From Brachypodium distachyon (lineage: Eukaryota; Streptophyta; Magnoliopsida; Poales; Poaceae): a DNA stretch of 64,000 nucleotides. The position numbers were made by a program, and so were the translations under genes. Shown here piece by piece: positions 47,520 through 58,164 of this stretch (position 1 is the stretch's first letter; every line of letters starts with the position of its first letter). A model generated the notes under the pieces. It was not told where the DNA came from. It made no database searches and saw nothing but the letters and a program-made list of their open reading frames with translations. Where the stretch lies: assembly GCF_000005505.3 (NCBI RefSeq), contig NC_016134.3:4774001-4838000 (forward strand), given 5' to 3'.

Positions 47520-48986
47520 CTACTCAATCCCTCCGAAATGAACCTTACTGTAGAGAATGAGCATCAGTTCCCCATTAGGATCACCGGCAACTTCTTCTGG
47601 ACTGAACACTTGACATTGAGCAAGTTTATCGAGCTCGCTCTGCTCATACCCGTTGATTTCGTCATGCTCTCGCCTCCAACAATGTCCAGCAAAGCCAGAC
47701 ATGAGGGACCAGCTTCTGATCTTTTTACGTGTGAGAGGGTCTATAGGTGCATTAGTGAACAAGGCCATTCGTCGGGATACCAAAGTTCTCACTGTCCTTA
47801 ACCGTACAGCTTCACATAGCATTATGATGAGCCGTACTAAGGCCCTCTTCTGAGTTCCCGCCGTTGGATCTGACGGTTATTGAAGTTTCGCAGTATGTGA
47901 TATGCATCCAATGCAGATTGTGGTCACACAGCAACATCTTGCCTGCAAAATTCCACACTGTTCATTAGATTTTCCTAACCAGTCTAATCCTTTAAATTGC
48001 ATCAAACGGAACCCTGTATTTGCGCAAACGAAAAAGAGGAAATAACCACCCTGTAAGAAAAAGAAGGAACGCATTTTTCATTAGTAGAAGTGAAGACCTG
48101 GTGCAAGGTTGGAAAGCAAGATTTCAAGTTAGTTGTAATTTAATTGGGACACTAGTGATCAAATTCCACCCTTTTCAAGTCTGTCCAGCTTTTTTTTTTT
48201 GAAACAGAGGCGACTGTCCAGTTTTCAGTTTCTCTACAGCCACTAGTCAGTCATTCTAATGACTCAATTTTGCGCGTTCGGTGTTCCCTCACTCCCTTTT
48301 CACACTTTCTCTTTCACTTGTTTGTCATCTCCGACCTGAGTTTGTCAGATTTCTTTTATACGTCATTACATTTTCCATTTTGATATATGCTCACTTGATC
48401 AATTAAAAGCAGCAAGCCGTTGATTAGAAAAGAACAATAACTCCGATTCCATGGACTTTAGTAGGAAGTGGCCAAGTGCCAACATGCTGTACTTCGGTAA
48501 TATGAAAATAACTTACCAATCATCGACGAGGCTAAAGTAGCTTGACGTCATGTGACGAATTACTTCTGCATGAGCAGGGAATGCACCCTGATCAGAAAAG
48601 CGGTACCACTGACCCCTGCTGTCCCGAAAGCCAATCAGATAACCATTCTTTTGGTCAATCACTAACAAAACTGATGGATATCCATCGTGGTCCAAAGAGA
48701 TGATATGGAAGCCTTCCTCATTTGTGGTTACAGGAACACCTCTGTAGGTATAGTCAGCTCTGATCACAAATAGAGCTCTTATTTCATCGATGAGGTTATC
48801 GTAAGCTTCGCTAGTCAAATATGTCAAGTCTATGTTCCGAACCGGTATGTTCTGCACATATAAATTGATTTCAGATTAGTATATATTTTTTATTGGTAAG
48901 CCCACATTCTACACCTTAAACACACATATGAAACATACATATTAGTGACACTAATATATATGAGCTGTAGTGTTAGGTACCTCCAT
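47520..48986 (-). CDS. Ribosome-inactivating-protein-like gene (RIP family), structure incomplete
   Basis: RIP-family proteins are rRNA N-glycosidases; many grass members are divergent and of uncertain activity. On the minus strand a start codon at 48984-48986 sits two codons before a GTACCT donor. An exon at 48517-48851 follows in phase, with the family's N-terminal pattern (a helix with DEIRALF, then beta strands ending in YLIGFRDSRG), and finishes at a GTAAGT donor. A C-terminal-like piece at about 47,520-47,865 carries a Glu-Ala-Val-Arg helix reminiscent of the family's catalytic Glu/Arg helix. No acceptor that joins the two in phase was found, so a small exon is missing from my model or the gene is broken. 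No signal peptide is evident. Confidence in family is moderate and in activity low. Confidence 0.55.
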
Positions 48987-49179
48987 GTATAAGTGCAGAT
49001 GTCACAATTAATTACTTCTCCAATTTCCTTGAGCCTGCAAAATCATAATTATAAAATATAATGCTTTTAAATACAATAATACATAAAAAAAAATGCAATA
49101 ATATGCTGCCATTATGTCATCTTTAGTGGGAAGATAAGGAAAAATGGCATAGAGGTACAAGCATTATGCTTCACTCAAG

Positions 49180-49985
49180 GCTCAATACATATATGCAGTA
49201 TGATGACTCGTCTGCAGCCTCTTTAGCACCATTTTTTATTGGAGACTGCCACATGTTCCATAATCAAACCTGGGGAAGTTACCAAAACAATGATGCCGGT
49301 TGCCAGTGTAGTTCTATATTTGCAGGACCTTTCGTACCCCTATTCACTTAATTGATCAGGAGGTGACGAAAAGAAATGAAATCGATATATCTTGCTGTGA
49401 ATAAGGTGATAAGGTAACACCATGCTGCTTTTGAATGAATGGCATATACACTGAGTGGAAAGCCACAAATTTTTATGCAGTATGATGACTTGTCTGCAGC
49501 CTCTCCAGCACCATTTTTGATTGGAGACTGCCACATGTTCCATAATCAAACCTGGGGAAGTTACCAAAATAATGATGCTGGTTGCCAGTGTAGTTCTATA
49601 TTTGCGGGACCTTTCGTACCCATATTCACTTAATTGATCAGGAGGTAACGAAAAAGAAATGGAATCAATATATCTTGCTGTGAATAAAGCGATAAGGTAA
49701 CACCACACTGGAGTGGAAAGCCACTAATTTGTATGCATTCTTTTGATGTGCAATGGCCGGAAGACAATAAAGTTATCCGTAATCTAACAAGTGGAATGGA
49801 AATGGGATATGCCTTGCTGTGAATAAGGTGACAAGGAGATACCCAGCTGCTTTTAAATTAATGGCATGTACACTGGAATGGATGGCCACTAATTTGTATG
49901 CATTTTAATGCAGAGGCCGGAAGACAATAAAGCTTTCCATTATCTACAAAAATGGAACGGAAGGGCATAAATCTGAGTGGTGAGA
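49180..49985. repeat. 281 bp tandem repeat, two good and two decayed units
   Basis: GCAGTATGATGACTCGTCTG at about 49,196 recurs as GCAGTATGATGACTTGTCTG at 49,477, period 281 bp, with the shared phrases TTGGAGACTGCCACATG, CCTGGGGAAGTTACC and CTTGCTGTGAATAA. Shorter decayed units with TGGCCACTAATTTGTATGCA and GGCCGGAAGACAATAAAG follow at about 49,700-49,980. It is upstream of the RIP-like gene. The open frames inside it are repeats, not genes. Confidence 0.8.
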
Positions 49986-50679
49986 TGGAGTTTTACGAGA
50001 GCTATTTGCAGACCTCAACACCCAAAATGTTTGCAGTACGGACGTTTGTGTAATGGTACTTAATGGACATTGAAAGAATTTTTTTGTTGGGTTTGATTGA
50101 GCCAAGTGTTGGCAAACCACCAGTGCTAATAAGTACTCCTAGCACATACATTGCCTATTTTGGTGTCTTTCATAGGTGGGTATGGATGTGCATCATGCAG
50201 TTGCTCCAAAGGATTCCTGCTTAAGTTTGCACCAGATACGACACGTTTGTAACTGAACAGTCATTCCCAGACACTCAATGCACCGCAAAGCGATGTTCAG
50301 TGCTGGGTCAGAACAAATTCGTCCTAAAGGACTGAAATCCTTCTCCATAGCCTCATGAAGCGCAAATCCGTGAAAGGATGGGTCCCAGCTTCCCTTCCTA
50401 CATACGTACTGGCTAACTCGTCGCCAGAATGCAACAATTTAAAGTAGGGCATCATAGGAACCCGGCGGGCCAAGATTCACAGGTGATTTTGAGGAGCCCG
50501 TTCGGCCATGTGTGGGACAAGACGCTGCACGGCAAAGGCAACCGAGAGAAGCGCATGACGCAGCAAAATACCTCAACCAGGTCGGTGTCGAAGGAGAACA
50601 GATGAAGCTCTGCAGGGGGAACCCGATGGCCGCGGTGGGGGGGGGGGGGGGGGTCTCGTCTCGCGAAAGCCGCTTCTCG

Positions 50680-51060
50680 GTGGCGAGCCCGAGGGTTCCG
50701 AACTTGCGGTGCTTCGGTTCGGACGGGGGCGTGGGCGTCGAGTTGATCGGGCGTGGACTGACGGAGCTCTCCGGCGCGGCGGATACGGGCCGGTGGAGCT
50801 GGCCTGCGCGCAGGGTGGGTGGAGGCTCGACGGCGGCGAGCCCGAGAGGGTTTCGAACCTCCGATGCTTGGGCTAGGACAGGAGGGGGCGGGGCGGCGAG
50901 TTGATCGGGCTGCGTGGATTCATGGAGCTCTCCGGCGGATACGTACGGGCGACCGAGTGAAGCTTGGCTGCAGGGTGGGTGGAGCCTCGACGGCGGTGAT
51001 GAAGCTGCGCGTCGGCGGCGAGCCCGAGGGTTTCGGAGGGGGTCGAATCGAATGGGACGG
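50680..51060. repeat. GC-rich tandem repeat, three units of ~153-182 bp
   Basis: GCGAGCCCGAGGG-type phrases at 50,683, 50,836 and 51,018 are each followed by a TTTCGAACC-like, GAGTTGATCGGG and GGAGCTCTCCGGCG order, with the CAGGGTGGGTGGAG phrase shared. A 17-base G run precedes it (50,637-50,653). Overlapping GC-rich frames on both strands come from the repeat, and no gene is supported. Confidence 0.65.
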
Positions 51061-51259
51061 GGGGAGGCGGGCGGAAAGGAGAGTCGGCCGAGACTTCAAT
51101 AACGGATCCAGCGGATGGCTCTTTGGGCGGGAATTCGGAAAACGGGATCCCCTCCCCCACTCGCGTTGCTCTAAACCCTTTCCCGTTATGCTCAACAGTT
51201 GCGGGAGCTCCGCCTTGAGAGCCGGTGCACGTGCTCCTGTAGTAATTTTTTTTTTTTGA

Positions 51260-52717
51260 CAGCAGCTCTTTGCAGCAGTAGTAAATACAGTACTTGATCT
51301 TAAAGAGCTTTTGATCTAAACACACTTTCTAGACGGTAGACGGTGCAAAGAGCGGAAACGTATCCTGGACGTCGCGTTGTGGGCCGAATCCAAGCCGTTC
51401 ATCACGAAACAAAGGGTCCTCGTGGAGGTCCACAAGCCGACTCACCAATACGCAAAGTCGCAAAAGCACTTATAGTCGACCAATATTCGAAAATTTCCCC
51501 ATTAATCACTCCTCCTTCGCATTGGGTCCCTTTTCTTATTTTATACAGCGCTTCTCACTTCTTTCTACAATACGACGTAAACTTCTTGAACTCAGTTTGT
51601 AAAAAATGTGCCACGTTCCTAAAAAAAAATGTGCCACTCCTTGCAATTTTTAAATTTTTAAATTTAAGAAGTTCTATCTTTGGTTAAGTGAAATTTCTCA
51701 AACTTTGATCAAGTTTATAGAAAAATCTACCCACATTTATGACTCTAAATTAGTTTTAGTAAATCATCGTGATATATGTTTTCATAGTATATGCTTACTT
51801 GACATTCTATGTGTTGATGTTTGAGTAAATTACAGAAAACTACCACATTAGTGGCTCGGCTTCAACTTGGTACCAGTTTTTGTTTTGGTTGCTAAAAACC
51901 ACCGGTTTCAGTTTACCCCACCGTCGCTAGCGAATAAACATGTTTCTGACCGTTTAGGCTCACATGTCGGGCCACCGTGTCCTCCAGCGTGGCACAGACC
52001 GACCGGGCCATATGGGTCGATATTGTAACCCTAACCCGACTCCATCCCCCCCCCCCCCCCCCCAAGCTAATGGCGGAGGCGGTGGGCGCGGGCTGTCACT
52101 CAGATTTCTTTACTGTTTACTGCTTAACATTACCATCATCTGAATGATAAAATACTGTTTTTAGAAGCTCATGACTTGATAGCTTTATTTGAAACGGTTG
52201 TACCTTTCTCTTTTCTATTGCATTTCTGTCAACAACTGATATTGACATCACACTGCTCACCACGAGATTTGTGTTGGCAAATTCAGTTTGATTGGATGAA
52301 TTGGTTGCTCGCAACAGATATTAACTCACCTTTTCATGTCTGTGGGGCAGTCACTCAGATTTCTATTATATCTTTCTACTTTAATTTGCCTATTATATGC
52401 ATGTGTTAATAATAACCAGACTGGGACTACATATGTCTGATAATCTTCAGTCCCTTTTCTCTTTCATCTCAGCGCGGCTTCTTAATCAATAGCACTTCTT
52501 ATAATTTCTGTTTGTGTATTGTCGGAAGTTCTTGATATTTTTTTTTAATCTGGAACAAATTTGTCTGACGGAAAGTTCTCCATTTTGATATTCTGCAAAC
52601 AGAGCCTCAGACGAGTGGGTTTCATGACGTATATGTTATGTGCTCTGTTTGGTCTTTCTCATGCTGGCAATGAAAATTTACCATCTATCTCATAAAAACT
52701 TGACTTGTGTGGCTTAG
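51260..52717. other. Intergenic, MITE half and poly-C tract
   Basis: A Stowaway-type half lies at about 51,690-51,800 (TCAAACTTTGATCAAGTTTATAG, CATCGTGATATATG). An 18-base C run (52,046-52,063) is followed by a short ATG-led GC-rich piece that may be the first exon of the Sgpp-like pseudogene downstream, with intron-like sequence between; this is inference. Confidence 0.4.
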
Positions 52718-52890
52718 TCGCCGCAGGAGTGCCCGTCGTCGCCGTGCTAACCAAGAACCCAGAGTAGTCGCTTCTGGATGCCGGAGCTTCATTGATCATC
52801 AAGGACTACGAAGACCCCAAGCTCTAGAGCGTGCTCGAAGAGATTGATATGAGAGGATGCCAAGCTGAAGAATGGTGGACCGTGAGATGA
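52718..52890 (+). pseudogene. Last exon of an Sgpp-like HAD phosphatase, with stops
   Basis: After a TTAG acceptor the frame reads VAAGVPVVAVLTKNPE, TAG, SLLDAGASLIIKDYEDPKL, TAG, SVLEEID and ends at TGA. The A-G-x-P-V-V-x-x-T-x-N-P pattern is the C-terminal substrate-side motif of plant HAD-type small sugar or glycerol phosphatases (Sgpp-like). Both stops fall where AAG and TGG-type codons would be expected. The retained intron border argues for a DNA-level duplicate and not a retrocopy. The catalytic N-terminal Asp motif is not present. Confidence 0.7.
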
Positions 52891-53089
52891 TGATTTCTTT
52901 TTTCTGGATTATCGAGTCTTGGAGACTTGGTGTGCTGCTATGTTTGCGTGCTGCTTGTACTCATGCCGCCCTGTACTTAATCATTGTACTGTACTGTGTG
53001 TTGTTTATATCTTTGTTTACGTTTCCACCAATATGTAGTAAAGTTGGTACAGAAGCTTTATTATCTGTTTCACTATAGTTCACTGGCAA

Positions 53090-54100
53090 GTCTCGGTAAA
53101 GAAAGACGATAGTGTCATACTGAATTATTGATAAGCCATCATCAACAAGATGAGGCACAACACCATTGATTTGACCATCGGCGCGAGCCCGCCCAATGAG
53201 GACCGATAACATATCTGCAACCACATTGAAAAGAACCAGAGAGAGTGGATCCCCCTGTCTAAGTCCTTTCTTTGTTTGGAAAAAGTGACCCACGACATTT
53301 GTTGACCTTTATTGCAACACTTCCACCCGAGATGAAGCTCTCCACCCAATTACACCACTACGAAGAAAAACCTTTCATTCTCAGAGTTTGCAACAGGAAC
53401 AGCCACTTAACTTTGTCATACGCCTTTCAAAATCGATTTTGAGAATTACCCCACTCAATTTCTTACGGTGCATTTCGTGTATCGTTTCATGAAGAATGAC
53501 CACCCCATCCAAAATATTCCGACCTTGTATAAAAGCGGTTTGGGATGGACGGATGACCATGTTTGCAACACTGTTGAAACGGTTATTAGCCACTTTGGTG
53601 AAAATCTTGAACACCACATTAAGAAGGCAAATTGGCCGAAATTGTTGAATCCGACTTGCATCCTTAACCTTGTGTAGCAAAATAATTTCACCAAAATTGA
53701 ACTTCAACACCTGGAGCTCCCCACGGGATAGTGCTTGGAACAAAGCCATCAAATCCGATTTGATGACATCCCAGAACACCTGAAAAAATTCCGCAGGGAA
53801 GCCATTCGGTCCAGGGGACTTATTATGTTCCATCTGAAAGACTGCAGCTCGGACCTCCTCTTCCGAGAACAGAGCAACCAAAGCTGCATTTTCAGCCGCA
53901 CTCACCCCGCGGAAGGTCAAAACGTTCCGCCTCATCTAAGGAGGAATCGTTATCCACGGGCAGTCCAAACAAACTTTTATAATATTTAGTAATATAATCG
54001 CGTATGAGCCCAGTCCCCTCAATTGTACCTTTTGTCTTGCTCTAGGGAAAAAATACACTTCTTCCGATGACGGCCATTAGCGAAGCAGACGGCACCTGAT
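53090..54100 (-). mobile_element. L1-type LINE fragment (reverse transcriptase)
   Basis: The minus strand carries plant LINE RT blocks: NKSPGPNGFPAEFF, FRPICLLNVVFKIFTKV, QTAFIQGRNILDGV, a KIDFE block, and GLRQGDPLS with LVDDGLSII. The region upstream of RT (EGTGLIRDYITKYYKSLFG) is also present. Several frameshifts occur, and the YADD-type active-site block is damaged (IQYDT). No endonuclease start or A tail was found, so both ends are truncated. Confidence 0.85.
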
Positions 54101-54131
54101 GAACCAAGACGTGTTTTGGTCACACATGCAT

Positions 54132-54175
54132 GCATCAATGCTACTCCTGCGGCAGAATGGGAGTAGCATTGATGC
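54132..54175. other. Perfect hairpin, 16 bp stem
   Basis: GCATCAATGCTACTCC (54132-54147) and its exact complement within GGGAGTAGCATTGATGC (54159-54175) enclose an 11-base loop. Partial repeats (GCGGCAGAATG) flank it. It probably belongs to a small decayed MITE, since a GGAAGGAGTA end follows near 54,240. Confidence 0.6.
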
Positions 54176-55479
54176 GGCAGAATGCAGGAATAGCATGAAC
54201 TAGATCTAGTTCAAAGCCACGTCAATCTTTATGAAACGGAAGGAGTACCTACGTACCCTAATCTGCTGCGTATACATGGATAAAATATATAGTATGATGA
54301 GACAGACATGGATGCAACATCTTTCTCTCTACTAAAGGGCGGAGAAATCCCCCGTTGCTTGAAGCTGCCATGTCGTTCGATATCTTTTTTGTTTCCGCGT
54401 CTGGGCTGTGGTTTCTATGGGCCGTCAAGTTTGTTGCCTGGTGGGCTTTTTCTTTTGTTTGTCGTTGGGTTCGGCCGTTCGGGTGTGTTCCAGAAGCCTC
54501 TTGCCTCCATCTCGTGGCCTCCTCCTCCGCCGCGTCCCTCAGCCACCTCCCTCCCGGTACTCTTTCATCGTCCTCTTCTTCTCCCACAGCAGCATAGATA
54601 TATTCAGGACCATCAGTACTTGCATGATATGCTTTAATTGAAGAGGCATTTGGACTGCAGTCTCTTTTGTCCTGATATTTCTTTACTAATCTTCGCAATG
54701 GTTGCCTTCTACTTATGGATGTTCTGCAGGAAATATATGCAAGTTAGTGCAGCATGTCTGTCAACGGCAGTGTTGACGCGAAAACTTGATAGGACTAAAT
54801 TATCAACATTTGATGAATTCCCGTTTTAGTGTTGTGTGTTGTCGGACTAGGACGTTCATAGAGTCGGCTCTGCTAGATAATTACCTCGGTTTGGTGGCAC
54901 AGATTAGTCTGAAATGAACCCGTCATATTTGTCAGATGCTCATGTGAATACATTTTGGATTTGCTACCTTACAGCCTCTTCTTCAGTTGTCCCGGACCTG
55001 GGAGTGGTCATTTAGACCAAAAACTAAAGCTGTTTAATCTAATACTCCAGTTTTAAGATTTGTGGAACAAAAGTTACCAAAGAAATCTTGTGCCCTTTAA
55101 TGAGGTTGAATATAACTAATACTAGCTTTAGTGTGTTGTTCGAGAAAAATCCTTCAGTTCATATTTCTTGAATGACCCTATTACCAAGAGAATAGGAGAT
55201 AGCAACCAAAGAAACGGTCTACACTCATGTATCAGAAGTGTCTCGCTGCGAAGCGCGATTATCCATCTAGTATAATACAAGTAAGCACGGGCCAGCAAAG
55301 CTACATGTAAGTCGGGAGGGGGGGGGGGGGGGGGGGGCACCTCCCCCCGCCTGAATTTTTTTCGTTCGTATGTTCGAAATTAATTAGTTTAACCATTATC
55401 TTGTAATTAGCATCGGACGGTTGCCTACGTGCAAACCGCCGGACGTCCTCGTGTGCAAATCTCCCGAACAGACGCGGCC
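54176..55479. other. Intergenic, no gene supported
   Basis: Overlapping frames at 54,260-54,700 on both strands show no known motif. A 20-base G run lies at 55,318-55,337. Nothing else was recognised. Confidence 0.4.
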
Positions 55480-56945
55480 GCTAGTAGATTGACCACAAAT
55501 GATATATCGGGTCTAGTGCAATTTGCTAAGTACATGAGTGCACCAATAGCACTGAGATATGGAAATTCAGGTCCCAATATCTCTTCATCATCGCCTTTAG
55601 GTCTGAATGGGTCTTTTTCTCTATCAAGAGATCGAACGACCATAGGTGTTTTTGAAGGATATGATTTATCCATATTGAATTTTTCAAGTAACTTTTGGAT
55701 ATAAGCTGACTGGTGTACTAGTATTCTAGAGGGAATATGCTCAAGTTGCAACAGGAGAGTAGGTGTCATCATAATCGATGTCAGGTCTCTGCGTAAAACC
55801 TTGTGCAACAAGCCTCGCTTTGTATCTCACCACCTCATTGTTTTCATTTCTTTTACGAACGAAAACCCATTTTGATCCCACTGGGAAAACATTTTGAGGA
55901 GTAGGTATTACTGAAGTAAATACACCTCTTTTTGTGAGCGAGCGCAATTCATCATCAATTGCAGCCTTCCATTTGGACCAGTCGGAGCGCTTAAGCACTC
56001 TGCCATGGACTTAGGTTCTGGATCCAATTCAAGGCTTTTCGCAAGTTTGGGTGAAAAATAAATGTCAACTATTGTAGTCTTTCTATTGTATGATTCTCCT
56101 GAATCAATATAATTTGTGGAAATTTTATTAATATCTTCTGACTCGTTATGATTTCCCATACTAATTGAGTCAATGTGTTTCGGTGTCCCAGCGTTTATTT
56201 TTCCGTGCTCATATGTGCTGGGCTCTGAATGTTGAACATCCATTTGGTGTCTCTCAACAGTAGGTTGAGCATCAAGTCGTGGTTGAATTGCATTTACTAT
56301 TGGAGAATTCCTTGTTTTCCGCGGATGCTTCTGTGAAGTTTTGTCTTTTGTGTCCAGAGTCCTACCCTTCTTGGGTGGTTGAGTGGTTTTATTAATTTTC
56401 TCCACTCTTTCTGGCACATTCATTGCGGGAACATATGATTTAGTGACACCTTTATAGTCAGTAAATGCATCAGGCAGATTATTTGCAATAAGCTGCAAAT
56501 TGATAATTCTCTGAACTTCAGATTCATATTCATTTGTACGTGGATCAAGGGAATGAATGCCTTTGACATTCCAATCTATTTCCCGGCATTCATTGTGATT
56601 CTTATCTCCCGCTAATGCTGGAAAATTGCCCTCATCAAAAATACTATCAGCGTATGGGGCCGTGAATAAGTCTCCTGTTAGAGGCTCTAGGTACTTTATA
56701 ATTGACGGTGAATTGTAGCCTACATATATCCCCAGTTTTCTATGGGGGACCATTGATGTACGCTGCGGTGGTGATATTGGTACGTATACAGCGCAACCGA
56801 ATTGTCACAGATGGGAAATATTTGGTTGATTTCCACGTACTAACTGCAACGGGGAGGCCGTATGGTATGCAGTTGGACGAATTTGTATTAATTCCGCGAC
56901 ATGTAAAACCGCATGTCCCCAATAAGATGTTGGAAAATTACAATT
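55480..56945 (-). mobile_element. Copia retrotransposon, internally deleted
   Basis: On the minus strand: the integrase end (ELIQIRPTAYHTASPLQL), the linker with KLGIYVGYNSPSIIKYLEP, then the RT start ([34 protein letters not shown]). It then jumps to the RT end (SAIGALMYLANCTRPDISF). The RT core between them, including the YVDD region, is missing. The linker closely resembles the Copia at 32.3 kb (LGIYVGYESPSIIKYLEP), so they are one family. No LTRs were found. Confidence 0.85.
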
Positions 56946-57249
56946 CTGTTGGCCATTCAGGTAGAATAGCCGACGGGCACAAAGAAACTCTCGGGTATGA
57001 CTACAACCGTCGGCCATTTAATATGATAACCGACCGTAGTTCAAAAACCGTCGACCAGTCAGGTAGAATAGCCGACGGGCATAGATAAACTCTCGGGTAT
57101 GACTAAAACCGTCGGCTATAGCAATCAATAGCCGAGTGGTTCCATCGAACGGTCGACTATGCAAACAACTGTCGGCTATCATTATAATTACCGACGGTCT
57201 GTCGGCCATTTAATACAACCGCCGGCTTATCTTAGATTTCTAGTAGTCA
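56945..57249. mobile_element. CACTA terminus with subterminal repeats
   Basis: Repeats of the type AGAATAGCCGACGGGCA, TCTCGGGTATGAC and ACCGTCGGC are dense here and stop at CTTAGATTTCTAGTAGTC, the inverse of a CACTACTAGAAATC-type end with one change. The Copia fragment begins exactly where these repeats start, so only one end of this element remains. Confidence 0.65.
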
Positions 57250-58164
57250 ATCACGTGTGGAAAAATGCTGGGCTCTAGCTAGTTAGCTATGATGTGCTCT
57301 TTAACGTGTTAGGGGCAGATAGGCAGGCACACACTGGGCATATACTAAGGCTGGTCATAGTGGTGAGTAACTTAGAGTAGTAACATTAAAGCGGAGGCGG
57401 TAACGCTAACGTGATCTACCCCTAGCTTCATAGCCACTCGTTTACCCGGGGCCACCAAATTAATTTACTCTGTGTTATATTAGAGAGAGTTAATTAACAG
57501 GAAAGGCACTGCTTGTGTCAGGTCACACATTTTTGCATTTACCTTTTTCTTTCTTCTCTCTCCTTTGCGTCAGTCAATTTTTTATCTTTCTTCTCTCTCT
57601 TTTGTGTTAGTCACTCACGGTCTCACGTAAAGACCAAGCATTTTTTTCTCTAATATATATGTTTCTTTTGTACAATAATTTTAGAGGGCCACCTATATCT
57701 TTTGTATTAATTTGACTAGTTGGTACGTATTACAGTACGACAGGTACATGTACACGTACACTAGACGATGGTACATAAACATTTTTTTAGTAAAAATTCT
57801 ACTAAATGTATTGTCGTGTATGATAGTAAAAATCAGCCATTGTTTAATTCAAAAATACGGTACATGTTAAATGTACACAAAGACACATCAAAATAAGTAC
57901 ATCACTATCATGGTAATTAAAGTTAGTACATCATGTTAGTACCTTGTACCTCGTCGTTTCAATTACATAAATCAGCCATTGTCAATACATACACAAAAAT
58001 CAATCCATGCAAAAATAAATGCACGACAAGTACCTTCTCAATTTGATGTACATCACTAAAATTCACATTAAAATCCATCAAACAAAGAATATGTACTCCT
58101 TATTCAAAGAAACACCGCCGGATCCAAAACCAAAACAACAATGCTCTTGTCCACGCCGAGTGGG

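Noticed and set aside
49166..49633. Two similar 61-64 codon frames
   Set aside because: They are the two units of the 281 bp tandem repeat, with no splice or domain support.
50512..51325. Overlapping 130-150 codon GC-rich frames
   Set aside because: They arise from a GC-rich tandem repeat and include a homopolymer; frames exist equally on both strands.
54258..54698. 146-codon minus-strand and 109-codon plus-strand frames
   Set aside because: Neither has a recognisable domain, splice support or a promoter, and they overlap each other.
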